Positions 45,826-54,618 of a stretch of DNA of 64,000 bases are shown here, one piece after another. The notes below the pieces were generated by a model, which searched no databases, was not told the origin of the DNA, and was given only the letters and a program-made list of their open reading frames with translations. Location of the stretch: positions 186,001 to 250,000 of the forward strand of contig NZ_AP022671.1 in NCBI RefSeq assembly GCF_011405515.1, written 5' to 3'. The stretch comes from Nitrospira sp. KM1. GTDB lineage: Bacteria; Nitrospirota; Nitrospiria; Nitrospirales; Nitrospiraceae. Positions within the stretch are counted from its first letter, which is position 1; each line of letters begins with the position of its first letter. The translations under genes were made by a program, and so were the position numbers.

Positions 45826-48216
45826 ATGGGGAAATCCCAAAAGCACAGAGGGCATGCAGGGCCAGGCCGGACGACACGCGTGTCGTTACGACACTGGTGG
45901 CAGATCTTCGCTGCCTGTGCGTTGTTGGTCGGTGTGGCCGCGCTCATGCTCAGCCGGCAGTCTCCTCTGTCCATTTCCCATGATGTTCCGACAGATTCTG
46001 CTCCATCGAGATATGTCGGCGGAACAATGTGCAGCAGCTGTCACCAGGAGCAATATGATTTATGGAAAAAGTCAGACCATGCCCTTGCTATGCAAAAAGC
46101 GGATGAGAAAAGCGTGTTGGGCAATTTCCAGAATGCCACCTTCAGAAAAGATGGTGTGACATCAACCTTTTTCATGAGGAACGACCGATATGTGGTCACC
46201 ACGGACGGTCCGGATGGCCGACTGCACGAGTATCCGATCGCCTATACGTTCGGTGTCGATCCACTCCAGCAATACCTGGTCGAATTCGACAAGGGGCGCT
46301 ATCAGGCGTTGAGCATCGCCTGGGACACCCGTCCGGCCTCAGCGGGTGGTCAACGGTGGTTCCACCTGTATCCCAAGGAAAAAATCGACCATCAGGACAT
46401 CCTGCATTGGACCGGGCCGCTGCAGAATTGGAATTTCATGTGCGCCGACTGTCACTCGACCAATCTCAAGAAAAATTACCGTTCGCCCGATGATCGATTC
46501 GAAACGTCGTTCTCGGACATCAACGTGTCGTGCGAGGCTTGTCATGGTCCAGGCTCGAGACATGTGGAATGGGCGAAGGATGCGCGTGCTCCGTATGCGA
46601 GCGAATCGGCATCAAAAGGGTTGGTCGTGGAACTGAAGGATGCCTCGCAAGGGACGTGGTCTACGGCCTCCGGGGAATCGATTGCAAAACGAATCCCTCC
46701 GCTGCTTCAACGCAAGGAGACTGAAACCTGTGCGCGCTGTCATTCACGCCGGGCCCAAATTCAGGATGATTACGAGCCGGGACAGTCGGTCGAGCAAGCC
46801 TATCGCGTGAGTCTGCTGGACGAAGGCCGCTACCATGCTGACGGGCAGATGCTGGACGAAGTCTACGAATACGGCTCGTTCTTGCAGAGCAAAATGTATC
46901 AGGCCGGCATCACGTGTTCCAATTGTCACGATCCTCATACGTCGAAGTTGCGAAAGACCGGCAACGCCCTGTGCGCGCAATGTCATGTGCCGGCTGTCTA
47001 CGATAGTCCCAAACATCATTTCCACGACGGACGGAAGGGCTCCGCTGAGTGCGTGTCCTGCCATATGTCTGGGCGGACCTACATGGAGGTCGACACACGT
47101 CGTGATCATGGCTTCCGTATTCCGAGGCCGGACTTGTCCGTCAAGCTGGGCACACCGAATGCCTGCAACCAATGCCATAGCGACAAAACGCCGCAATGGG
47201 CTGAGAAAGCGGTCCGAGCCCGATACGGAGCGACGCGTCAATCAGGCTGGCATTATGCGGAGGCCATCCATGCCGGGCGAACGTCGCGGCCTGATGCCGA
47301 AAGCCAGCTGGTCCGGACCGTCAAGGACGCGCACCTGGCGCCCATCGTGCGAGCGACGGCCCTGAGTCTCTTGCCTCGCTACCTGGGAATCGACTCATTT
47401 CCCACTGTCGAACGGAGTTTCAAGGATTCGGATCCGCTCGTGCGTCGCGCAGCGGCGGCTGCGCTGGCTGTTCTCGATCCTCGGCAACGGAGCGCATTGG
47501 GCCTTCCGCTCCTCGATGATCCGATACGGACCGTTCGTTTGGAGGCCGTTTCGAATCTGGCTGCTCTTTCCCGAGACACGTTCACGGCGCGGCAATACTC
47601 TTCGCTGGAGACCGCGATGGGCGAGTACCGGCAGACACAAGCATACAACGCTGACCGCGCCGAAGCTCATCTCAACCTGGGGGCGCTCGATGCCATGTCA
47701 GGACGCGTGGCTCAGGCCGAATCGGAATATCTCCTCGCGATACGACAGGAGCCCCGGTTCATCCCTGCCTATATCAATCTTGCAGATCTGTACCGGCAGC
47801 AAGGGCAGGAGGGCAAGGTTGAAGAAATCTTGAAGAAGGCGTTAATACAGGAGGCCGACGACGGCGACGTTCATGAGGCGATGGGGCTGTCATTGGTGCG
47901 CAGGAGCCGGTTGCACGATGCCATTCCGATCTTGAAGCGGGCCTGGCAGCTACGCGTGGATCGTTCACGCTATGGATACACGTATGCGGTGGCGCTGCAT
48001 GAGGCCGGACTAAAGGCCGAGGCGCTGTCTGTCTTGAAGCAGGTCCATGAACGGCATCGTGCAGATCGCGACGTGTTGGCGGCTTTGGCGCAATATCAGC
48101 AAGAAGCTGGTGATCGCAAAGGAGCCGTGAATTCGGCGCGCAAGCTGGTCGAGCTGTCTCCTTCAGAGGAAGGCGCCCGTCGTCTCCTCAATGCACTGGA
48201 GAAACAACCATCATAA
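45826..48216 (+). CDS. Octaheme c-type cytochrome with HEAT-like and TPR repeats
   Basis: A 796-residue membrane-anchored protein (helix about 27-45). Eight CxxCH sites occur in order: CSSCH, CADCH, CEACH, CARCH, CSNCH, CAQCH, CVSCH and CNQCH (residues about 65-450). The C554-like spacing around SCEACHGPGSRHVEWA and TCARCHSRRAQ is recognisable. A C-terminal alpha-repeat part follows: HEAT-like LVRRAAAAALAVLDPRQRS and TPRs such as AEAHLNLGALDAMSGRVAQA. It probably carries electrons in the periplasm and binds partners through the repeats; the substrate is unknown. It follows a BON lipoprotein and precedes a DUF4136 gene. Confidence 0.9.
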   Translation: MGKSQKHRGHAGPGRTTRVSLRHWWQIFAACALLVGVAALMLSRQSPLSISHDVPTDSAPSRYVGGTMCSSCHQEQYDLWKKSDHALAMQKADEKSVLGNFQNATFRKDGVTSTFFMRNDRYVVTTDGPDGRLHEYPIAYTFGVDPLQQYLVEFDKGRYQALSIAWDTRPASAGGQRWFHLYPKEKIDHQDILHWTGPLQNWNFMCADCHSTNLKKNYRSPDDRFETSFSDINVSCEACHGPGSRHVEWAKDARAPYASESASKGLVVELKDASQGTWSTASGESIAKRIPPLLQRKETETCARCHSRRAQIQDDYEPGQSVEQAYRVSLLDEGRYHADGQMLDEVYEYGSFLQSKMYQAGITCSNCHDPHTSKLRKTGNALCAQCHVPAVYDSPKHHFHDGRKGSAECVSCHMSGRTYMEVDTRRDHGFRIPRPDLSVKLGTPNACNQCHSDKTPQWAEKAVRARYGATRQSGWHYAEAIHAGRTSRPDAESQLVRTVKDAHLAPIVRATALSLLPRYLGIDSFPTVERSFKDSDPLVRRAAAAALAVLDPRQRSALGLPLLDDPIRTVRLEAVSNLAALSRDTFTARQYSSLETAMGEYRQTQAYNADRAEAHLNLGALDAMSGRVAQAESEYLLAIRQEPRFIPAYINLADLYRQQGQEGKVEEILKKALIQEADDGDVHEAMGLSLVRRSRLHDAIPILKRAWQLRVDRSRYGYTYAVALHEAGLKAEALSVLKQVHERHRADRDVLAALAQYQQEAGDRKGAVNSARKLVELSPSEEGARRLLNALEKQPS

Positions 48217-48233
48217 TCGTTGGAGGAAATTCG

Positions 48234-48809
48234 ATGATGAACCGCCTTGGCGTGACGTGGTTCGTGGCCTGTCTGGCGTTGAGTCTGTCTGCATGCGCGA
48301 ATATCGACGTGAAGACCGACCATGATCCGACAGTCGATTTTGCGAAATTTCAGACCTATGCCTTTGCCGGGCTGACGGAAATTGACAAGACCGGAGTATA
48401 CGACAACTCGTTGATGCGAAAGCGTATCGAGGCCGGGCTGTCTCGAGAGCTTGAGAAAAAGGGATTTCGTCGTGTAGAGCTGGCCGATCATCCTGACCTT
48501 CGTGTGCATTATTGGGTGGGCATCAAAGAAAAACAACGTATCGAAAGCACCGGCGGCTATTACGGCGGGATGTACGGTTGGCGCGGCGGATATGGATGGG
48601 GAGCGGGGTACGGAGGCGGTGTCCAGAGCTACGATTATAACGAGGGCACATTGATCGTCGATCTGGTGGAACCGGTGAAGAACGAGCTGGTCTGGCGGGC
48701 GACGATGGTGGCGCCGTTGGAGGATACGACCGACGAAAATCTGGAGCTGGGACGGAAGGCGCTCGAAAAAGCATTCGAAGAGTATCCACCGAAGAAGCCG
48801 TCTCCATAA
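48234..48809 (+). CDS. DUF4136-domain lipoprotein
   Basis: A 191-residue lipoprotein (LSACANIDV). The DUF4136 core is clear: VKTDHDPTVDFAKFQTYAFA, then MRKRIEAGLSRELEKKGFRR and HPDLRVHYWVGIKEKQR, a Gly/Tyr-rich insertion (YYGGMYGWRGGYGWGAGYGG) and the end region EGTLIVDLVEPVKNELVWRA. Such proteins are periplasmic or outer-membrane associated; their function is unknown. GGAGG at 48223 precedes the ATG. It is 18 bases downstream of the octaheme cytochrome gene, so probably in one operon with it. Confidence 0.87.
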   Translation: MMNRLGVTWFVACLALSLSACANIDVKTDHDPTVDFAKFQTYAFAGLTEIDKTGVYDNSLMRKRIEAGLSRELEKKGFRRVELADHPDLRVHYWVGIKEKQRIESTGGYYGGMYGWRGGYGWGAGYGGGVQSYDYNEGTLIVDLVEPVKNELVWRATMVAPLEDTTDENLELGRKALEKAFEEYPPKKPSP

Positions 48810-48922
48810 GCCTCGAACCGCAATACATATTCGGATCGTACACATCCTGCGCGAGCCAATTGAAAAAGACCATGTATCGGCTCTGCATCGACGAAGAGAT
48901 TAGTCATGAATGGGAGTCTTCA

Positions 48923-49768
48923 ATGAATCACTCGCCGTTGCATAGCAATCAGAGCTGGTGGATGGAAGCGTCCGTCGTGTGCCTTGCGGGTGCGGTAACG
49001 CTGGGAGCATTCTCATTCACGCAGGCCGCCGAATCCATGCCGGCAAGATCTGAGCCGCTCTCGCAGGCAGAACAGCCTGTTTCGCAGACATCCCAAACCA
49101 AGCTGGATCAAGAGGTCAGGTACGAGTATGTGCTTGTGCACCCCAGCGAGGGATATCTGGCAGGATTCGCGGGATATACATTCGGCGGAACATTCGATGC
49201 CGAGGGCATTGGGGCCCTCAACGGCGCCAATTTTGGAAACCACAACCTGGCCGATTCCGTCGTCTATGGCGCAAAAGCAGGTGGGTTTTTCCCGCAGAGT
49301 CTGAGCTGGCTGGGGATTGAAGGAGAGATCTTCAACACCACTCCGCATGTGGAGCAACAGGGGACCTCGCCCGGAAGTCACATGCGGGTGACGACATTTG
49401 CGCTGAATGCGATCGCCAGGGCGCAGTTGGGTTGCACAACTCTTCATGATCGGACGGAGGCGGTCACGGAACGATTTGTGATCCGATACGAACGGGAATT
49501 CTGCCGACTTCAGCCCTATGCCGGGGTGGGCTTGGGAATCTTCTGGGTCAACATGTCGAACGCTGCGTTCACTGCCCACCAAAATTTCGTGCCAGGACTC
49601 AATGTACTCGGTGGAATTCGCTATTATTTCACGGAGCGAATCGCCATGTTCACCGAATATAAGTACAACCGCGCGACATTCGATTTCTCCGGTCCGGCCG
49701 GTCTTTCGGGTTTTCAAGGGGTCTATAGCGTCAACCACATCGTCGGGGGACTGTCCTACCATTACTGA
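48923..49768 (+). CDS. Outer-membrane beta-barrel (OmpA-like)
   Basis: A 281-residue protein with signal peptide ending near TQAAESM. After a linker come paired strands: LAGFAGYTFGGTFDAEGIG, VVYGAKAGGFFPQSLSWLGI, MRVTTFALNAIARAQLGC, LQPYAGVGLGIFWVNMS, IRYYFTERIAMFTEYKYNRA, ending IVGGLSYHY. This is the usual small-barrel pattern. Two Cys are in LGCTTLHD and REFCRLQPY, possibly a disulfide. GGGAG lies 11 bases before ATG 48923. Downstream is palindrome site 7. Confidence 0.8.
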   Translation: MNHSPLHSNQSWWMEASVVCLAGAVTLGAFSFTQAAESMPARSEPLSQAEQPVSQTSQTKLDQEVRYEYVLVHPSEGYLAGFAGYTFGGTFDAEGIGALNGANFGNHNLADSVVYGAKAGGFFPQSLSWLGIEGEIFNTTPHVEQQGTSPGSHMRVTTFALNAIARAQLGCTTLHDRTEAVTERFVIRYEREFCRLQPYAGVGLGIFWVNMSNAAFTAHQNFVPGLNVLGGIRYYFTERIAMFTEYKYNRATFDFSGPAGLSGFQGVYSVNHIVGGLSYHY

Positions 49769-49798
49769 GCATGCAGATCTTCCATTCCATGTAGACCT

Positions 49799-49814
49799 CT
49801 GTTACTTTTGACAG
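49799..49814. promoter_or_regulatory. Palindromic operator candidate, site 7
   Basis: CTGTTA-CTTT-TGACAG, one mismatch in the left half. AAAGTGATATCT begins 16 nt later, with TG at the conserved offset. It lies 81 bp before the second SYLF gene, the same distance as site 1 from the first SYLF gene. Confidence 0.55.
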
Positions 49815-49894
49815 TTTCCGGTCGATCTTTAAAGTGATATCTACGCTCCTGCATGTCCGCTTCACGATATGAAAGTGAGAATGGAGGACCCATC

Positions 49895-50608
49895 ATGACT
49901 GCATCAAGTACCTGGTCAAGGTCCGCCGTGTGCGTGTTGGCGACAATAGCAAGCCTGGTTACTGTGTTCGCGCCTGCGCCGTCGATGGCGGTCAGCGAAC
50001 AACAACAGCTTGTCGAGAAAGCCAAATTGACGGCGGAGGCATTCGGGGCCGACCCCAACCAACGGGACGATATCCGTCAGGCGGTCAAAGACGTCAAGGG
50101 CGTCTTTATTGTCCCTCAACTGTTCCGCGGAGCCTTCATCTTTGGTGGGACGGGTGGAGGCGGGATTCTCCTCGTCAAAGATGAAAAAACCGGTGAATGG
50201 TCGCAGCCGGCCTTCTATAACATTGCGGCGGTCAGCTTTGGCCTCCAGGCTGGAGCCGACACCTCTGAATTGATCATCCTGGTTCGGACTCAAAAGGGAT
50301 TGGAGGAATTTTATCGCTCAGATTTCAAGCTTGGCGCTGAAGCGGGGATTTCTGCCGGTCCGGTGGGAGGCAGCACTGCAGTGGAGGGAGTGGCGGCGGA
50401 TCTGATCTCTTTCGGAAGGACCAAAGGGGTTTTCGCTGGAATGGCACTGAACGGCGCCGCCATCGCCGCCTCCGATGATTCCAACCAAGCCTATTACGGA
50501 AAGGCGGCCCGCCCGACCGACATCCTGGTGCAGAAGACCGTCAACAATCCGGCTTCCAAAGACCTGCGTGCTGCTGTGGCGGAATTGCTGGATAAGGGCA
50601 AAAAGTAG
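49895..50608 (+). CDS. SYLF/Ysc84-domain exported protein (copy 2)
   Basis: A 237-residue protein with signal peptide ending near SMAVSEQ. The SYLF domain is near-identical in outline to 2996-3715: KGVFIVPQLFRGAFIFGGTG, YNIAAVSFGLQAGADTSELI, VEGVAADLISFGRTKGVFAG, NPASKDLRAAVAEL. Presumed lipid-binding, periplasmic. GGAGG upstream sets ATG 49895; the open frame back to 49853 overlaps the promoter. It is the only other gene of this window with the exact SYLF1 upstream layout. Confidence 0.9.
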   Translation: MTASSTWSRSAVCVLATIASLVTVFAPAPSMAVSEQQQLVEKAKLTAEAFGADPNQRDDIRQAVKDVKGVFIVPQLFRGAFIFGGTGGGGILLVKDEKTGEWSQPAFYNIAAVSFGLQAGADTSELIILVRTQKGLEEFYRSDFKLGAEAGISAGPVGGSTAVEGVAADLISFGRTKGVFAGMALNGAAIAASDDSNQAYYGKAARPTDILVQKTVNNPASKDLRAAVAELLDKGKK

Positions 50609-50830
50609 GCGGCATGTGATGAAGGACGGAACAGCATGGAGGAGGCAGGCGTTCTTTTCAATTGACACGCCTCGATGCTCCCTTCATCATGTGCGGCCCG
50701 CTGGTCGCTCGACACAGATCGGATCGGCAGTTCTCGTGACGCAATCGAGGTTACGAGGTTTCACAGGTATCGGGATCTGTATCGCCCGTACCCGTATGTG
50801 CTTTAACCATCATCAGAAAGGATCCCTCAC

Positions 50831-51304
50831 ATGATCAGATTGCTTTCGTTAATGCTCGCCGGCGCCATGCTCTTCGCAACATCGGCGATCGCACAACAGC
50901 CGTTGGACACCAACATGGAAATCCTCAAGCAAAAAATGAAGGCGGACAAGAAGCTGCTGATCGCCAATAACATGGATCTGTCGGAAGCTGAAGCCAAGCA
51001 ATTCTGGCCGATTTATGAGTCCTACCAAAAAGACCTCGAACAGGTGAATCAGAAGCTCGGCAAGACGATCATGGAATATGCCGAGGCCTTCAACAAGGGA
51101 TCGATCCCGAATGATACGTCGAAGAAATTGCTGGATGAGGCTCTTTCAGTTGAAGAACAGGAAGTGAAATTGAAGCGCAGCTATGCCGAAAAGATGGAAA
51201 AAGTCCTCCCGGCGACCAAGGTTGCCAGATATATCCAGATGGAGACCAAGATCCGGTCGGTGATCAAGGTCGAAATGGCGCAACAGATCCCGCTCGTCTA
51301 CTAA
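50831..51304 (+). CDS. Helical exported protein (three-member family, copy 3)
   Basis: A 157-residue protein with signal peptide ending near AIAQQPL and no lipobox. The helical domain (KMKADKKLLIANNMDLSEAE, FWPIYESYQKDLEQVNQKLG, EQEVKLKRSYAEKMEKVLPA) matches residues 50-178 of 15867-16403 closely, including the end MAQQIPLVY. AAAGGAT upstream. Role inferred only: Spy-like periplasmic chaperone or stress protein. Confidence 0.78.
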   Translation: MIRLLSLMLAGAMLFATSAIAQQPLDTNMEILKQKMKADKKLLIANNMDLSEAEAKQFWPIYESYQKDLEQVNQKLGKTIMEYAEAFNKGSIPNDTSKKLLDEALSVEEQEVKLKRSYAEKMEKVLPATKVARYIQMETKIRSVIKVEMAQQIPLVY

Positions 51305-51756
51305 CCTCGCGTCGAGGACATTCGACATCTTTCTGGAGGGGGCTGAGTTTGACGATTTCGCGTCATCAGCCTCCTCCTGGAAAGAACTGCGGACACATCA
51401 CATCGGACCCTCTCAATCGAAAACACTCCGGGGCTACGTTGGCCGTCGGCTACCATGTCGTCCCGCCGGCGGCTCTCGAAGGATCATAAGCGACCCTGGG
51501 TACGTACGGAGGAGTGGAGTGATGTTCGTGGAAAGCTTGACCGACGTATTGACAGAAACTCCCTGTCGTACTACATCCTTCTGTCGGCCCATCTGGATCG
51601 TTGCGCCCGTCAGTCTGCGTTGTCGTGTACGGTCCCATCCGACCACGAAGTGAGCGCCAAAGACATGCCTGCCATTACCCCATAGTAGCCAGTATGCCGT
51701 CGGTGCTGCGCCGCAGTATCTCTCATAGAGGTGGTTACGACCGGGAGTCTGCTCAC
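51305..51756. other. Intergenic region without a supported gene
   Basis: 450 bp with short open frames on both strands, none with a convincing start, export signal or family pattern. I see no palindrome of the 16-bp class here. Confidence 0.5.
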
Positions 51757-52557
51757 ATGGCTTGGAAGGGTCGGCTCAATCACATGCGAACAGCGGTCGG
51801 TATGGTCCTGGCCGTGGCCATCCTCGCGTCCGCGGGTTGTTCGAGCTCCATCTATGGTTGGCAGGTACGAACACACTCCATGGAGCCGTTACCTTCATTC
51901 AGTCAGAGCGTGCTGGCTCAGGAACCCGTAGCGCTGTTTGGCGGACTGGCACAACCGGGGCTTCTGGGAGGCGAGATCGGCTTGGAGGTTCTCCTGTCTC
52001 AAATCTTGAAAAAGGTCGCTCCTCATATCAAGGTCATTGAGCCAAACCAGACATTGACCACGATCAACAGGGTGGGACTTTCCGCAGACTATACGCGCAT
52101 GCGGAATGATGCGCTGCAAAGCAACATGCTTGACCGAGACCTGCTCAACAAACTCAGCGCGGCGGTAGGGGCTCGATATGTGTTTCAACCGAGATTGACG
52201 GCCTTCACGCAGACGATGACCGATCGGTGGAAATTTCCCGCCTTGGACTTTCGAGTGTCGCAAACACGCTCCGGCATTATGCGGCTGTCATTGCAATTAT
52301 GGGATGCCGAAACAGGTGACTTGATCTGGTTTTCAATAGCCGAAGCGACCATGCAGAGCGAATCGCTTTCACAAGATCCTGTATATTTTGAAGATATGGC
52401 GCGGGTGTCGCTTGGAAGTGTCATCGCTGATTTTCTCAATGGCAAGACGGCGTCGACCTATACGCCGCTCAATAAAATATTGGACCAACTTATTCAAGTT
52501 CCGGTGCCGGAGGAGAAACGCACCGAGGGGAAGCCCCTGACAGGGTCTGAACAGTGA
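51757..52557 (+). CDS. YGWQ-type lipoprotein (copy 3)
   Basis: A 266-residue lipoprotein with lipobox LASAGC followed by SSSIYGWQVRTHS. Mature-domain matches to 29751-30536 are strong: LEVLLSQILKKVAPHIKVIE, TTINRVGLSADYTRMRND, AVGARYVFQPRLTAFTQTMT, LQLWDAETGDLIWFS, and the end PLNKILDQLIQVP. Start ATG 51757 (GGGAG upstream) is used; ATG 51784 is equally possible. Followed by a small lipoprotein gene 89 bp downstream. Confidence 0.8.
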   Translation: MAWKGRLNHMRTAVGMVLAVAILASAGCSSSIYGWQVRTHSMEPLPSFSQSVLAQEPVALFGGLAQPGLLGGEIGLEVLLSQILKKVAPHIKVIEPNQTLTTINRVGLSADYTRMRNDALQSNMLDRDLLNKLSAAVGARYVFQPRLTAFTQTMTDRWKFPALDFRVSQTRSGIMRLSLQLWDAETGDLIWFSIAEATMQSESLSQDPVYFEDMARVSLGSVIADFLNGKTASTYTPLNKILDQLIQVPVPEEKRTEGKPLTGSEQ

Positions 52558-52646
52558 GCAATGCGATTTGAGGCCCTCCAACTGGAAGCCGTCCATGGAC
52601 TATGGTAATTTGCGTTCCGTTAGTCGGAGATGAAGAGGAGATAATC

Positions 52647-53072
52647 ATGTATGCAATGAGATTCTGGTGCGGAGTGCTCGTTCTTGGGATGACAGCCGTG
52701 CTGGTCGCTTGTGAATCGACGGAACGCAATCAGCAACAGCCGCCTTGGACGCTCGTCCCCATTAACGACTTCGCAAAAGTGGCGGGAAAATGGGAAGGCA
52801 TCATGCGCCGGACCCCGCCGATGAAGCAGGACGATTGGGTGACCATCGTGATCGATGAGAGCGGACGATATGAGTTCGTCAGTGTTCGGACCATCGGTGT
52901 GCTGAGCGGGCAGGGGGTGTTTAGCCTTTCAGAAGGGAAAATCTCAACCACTTCAGAACGAGGATCGATCGACGGGACGCTCTATGAGACTGGTACGCAC
53001 CGGATGTTGAGAACAAAAGCCAAGGCTGCGGACGGCACGCAGTATCTGTCCGATTTGAAGCCGGCCAGGTAA
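52647..53072 (+). CDS. Small lipoprotein, two-member family (copy 2)
   Basis: A 141-residue lipoprotein with lipobox LVAC (VLVACESTER). The mature part: WTLVPINDFAKVAGKWEGIM, VIDESGRYEFVSVRTIGVLS, GSIDGTLYETGTHRMLRT. It matches the layout of 18117-18554 (GKWEG versus GDWEG, ESGRYEF versus ENGTYQF). AAGAGGAG precedes ATG 52647. It is the last of the long plus-strand run and ends 18 bp before the convergent sigma-54 activator gene. Confidence 0.72.
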   Translation: MYAMRFWCGVLVLGMTAVLVACESTERNQQQPPWTLVPINDFAKVAGKWEGIMRRTPPMKQDDWVTIVIDESGRYEFVSVRTIGVLSGQGVFSLSEGKISTTSERGSIDGTLYETGTHRMLRTKAKAADGTQYLSDLKPAR

Positions 53073-53090
53073 TCGTGTCATTGCGTGCGA

Positions 53091-54539
53091 TCAATTCGTG
53101 TCCGGCAATTGTTTCGGCGGCCGCCCTGCGATGTTTTTTTGACGGATGAGTTTGGTGAAATAGGTACGCTGGAGACCGAGCTCTTCAGAAGCCTTCGTCT
53201 GATTCCATTCATTTCTCTTCAGTGCCTCCTCAATGACCCTCCGGCTATAGGCTTCCATCATGTCGTGATAATACGGAGACGGCGCAGGGACGCTGTCGCC
53301 AGAGGGCTGAGCGGACGCTGTGTTCGACAGGTTGAGGTGTTCCGGCTCGATCAATCCTCCGGGAGACAAGATATAGGCCCGCATGAGGATATTCTCCAAC
53401 TCCCGAATATTGCCGGGCCAGCTGTAGCCACTGAGCATTCTGAGTGCGGCGTCGCTCAGGGAGGCTTGTTTCTGAGTGCCGAAGCGTGAGGCCGCTCGAC
53501 GGAGAAAATATTTGGCCAATGCGGGTACATCGCCCATTCTGTCGCGGAGCGGCGGCAGTGTGACGCTGATGACGTCCAACCGGTAATAGAGATCCTCTCG
53601 GAACGTTCCCAGCTTGATCGCCTGTTTCAGATCCTTGTTCGTGGCCGCGACATAGCGGACATCGGTACGCACAGCCTGAGTGCCGCCGACGCGATAGAAT
53701 TCCTTATCCTGAAGCACTCTCAAGAGATGGCTTTGCATCGAGAGCGACATGTCGCCGATCTCATCAAGAAACAGCGTTCCGCCTTCCGCCACTTCAATCT
53801 TCCCGGCTTCACGCTTGACGGCGCCGGTAAATGCGCCCCGCTCGTGACCGAACAGTTCGTTTTCGAGCAGATCTTTTGGGATTGCGGCGCAATTCACGGG
53901 AACGAATGGCTTATCCTTGCGAGGACTCCATCCATGGACGGCCCGTGCGACGACCTCCTTGCCGGTTCCGGTCTCGCCGAGAACGAGCACGATCACGTCC
54001 ATCGCAGCCGCCTGCCTGGCAATCTTCAATTGGGTCGTGAGCTTGGCGTTATCCCCAATGATCGAACCATACTGATCGTCGACTTCATGCTGCAGCACGC
54101 AGATGCGTCGCCGAAGCGAAATGGCCGCCAACGCCTTGTTGATCACGACGGTGAGATGGTCGGCGGTAAAGGGTTTCGGGATGAAGTCAAAGGCTCCCAG
54201 ATGCATGGCCTGCACGGCGCGCTCGATGGTTCCAAACGCCGTGAGCATGATGACCATTGGCGAGGTGTAACTGGATCCGCCTTCCGTGTCAGTCTCGTTG
54301 GACCGCCCGGCATCGGACAGGGTCTTGACCTGTTTGAGAATATCAAGCCCGGACATATGTGGAAGTTCGATGTCGAGGAGAACGAGATCGGGATGCTCTT
54401 GCTCGATCATCCGGACGCCGTCCTTGCCATTGCCGGCTACGAGGGGCTCATGGCCCATCCACGTCACGCGATTTTCGAGAGCAAGAACGATATCCGGATC
54501 GTCGTCGATGATGAGGATACGTGCACGCATACAGTGCAT
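53091..54539 (-). CDS. NtrC-family sigma-54-dependent response regulator
   Basis: A 482-residue regulator. The receiver domain (1-125) has DDDPD and phosphoacceptor Asp in LVLLDIELP, and Lys in PKPFTAD. The AAA+ domain has Walker A GETGTGKE, the sigma-54 contact loop GAFTGA and Walker B GGTLFLDEIG. The C-terminal Fis-type HTH is EWNQTKASEELGLQRTYFTK. Phosphorylation should drive oligomerisation and activation of sigma-54 promoters at distant sites. It is in the same direction as the histidine kinase gene upstream, its likely partner. The start may be ATG 54530 (MRARILII). Confidence 0.95.
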   Translation of the reverse strand: MHCMRARILIIDDDPDIVLALENRVTWMGHEPLVAGNGKDGVRMIEQEHPDLVLLDIELPHMSGLDILKQVKTLSDAGRSNETDTEGGSSYTSPMVIMLTAFGTIERAVQAMHLGAFDFIPKPFTADHLTVVINKALAAISLRRRICVLQHEVDDQYGSIIGDNAKLTTQLKIARQAAAMDVIVLVLGETGTGKEVVARAVHGWSPRKDKPFVPVNCAAIPKDLLENELFGHERGAFTGAVKREAGKIEVAEGGTLFLDEIGDMSLSMQSHLLRVLQDKEFYRVGGTQAVRTDVRYVAATNKDLKQAIKLGTFREDLYYRLDVISVTLPPLRDRMGDVPALAKYFLRRAASRFGTQKQASLSDAALRMLSGYSWPGNIRELENILMRAYILSPGGLIEPEHLNLSNTASAQPSGDSVPAPSPYYHDMMEAYSRRVIEEALKRNEWNQTKASEELGLQRTYFTKLIRQKNIAGRPPKQLPDTN

Positions 54540-54618
54540 CCTCCCCTGGATAAAGCAGTTTCAGTTTAAATCATTTCGGTTCGCAAAATATACTCTCGCT
54601 TGTCGTATCGATAGATAC

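Noticed and set aside
51305-51756. Small gene in the region before the third YGWQ lipoprotein
   Set aside because: Frames such as 51455-51685 have no ribosome site, signal or similarity.
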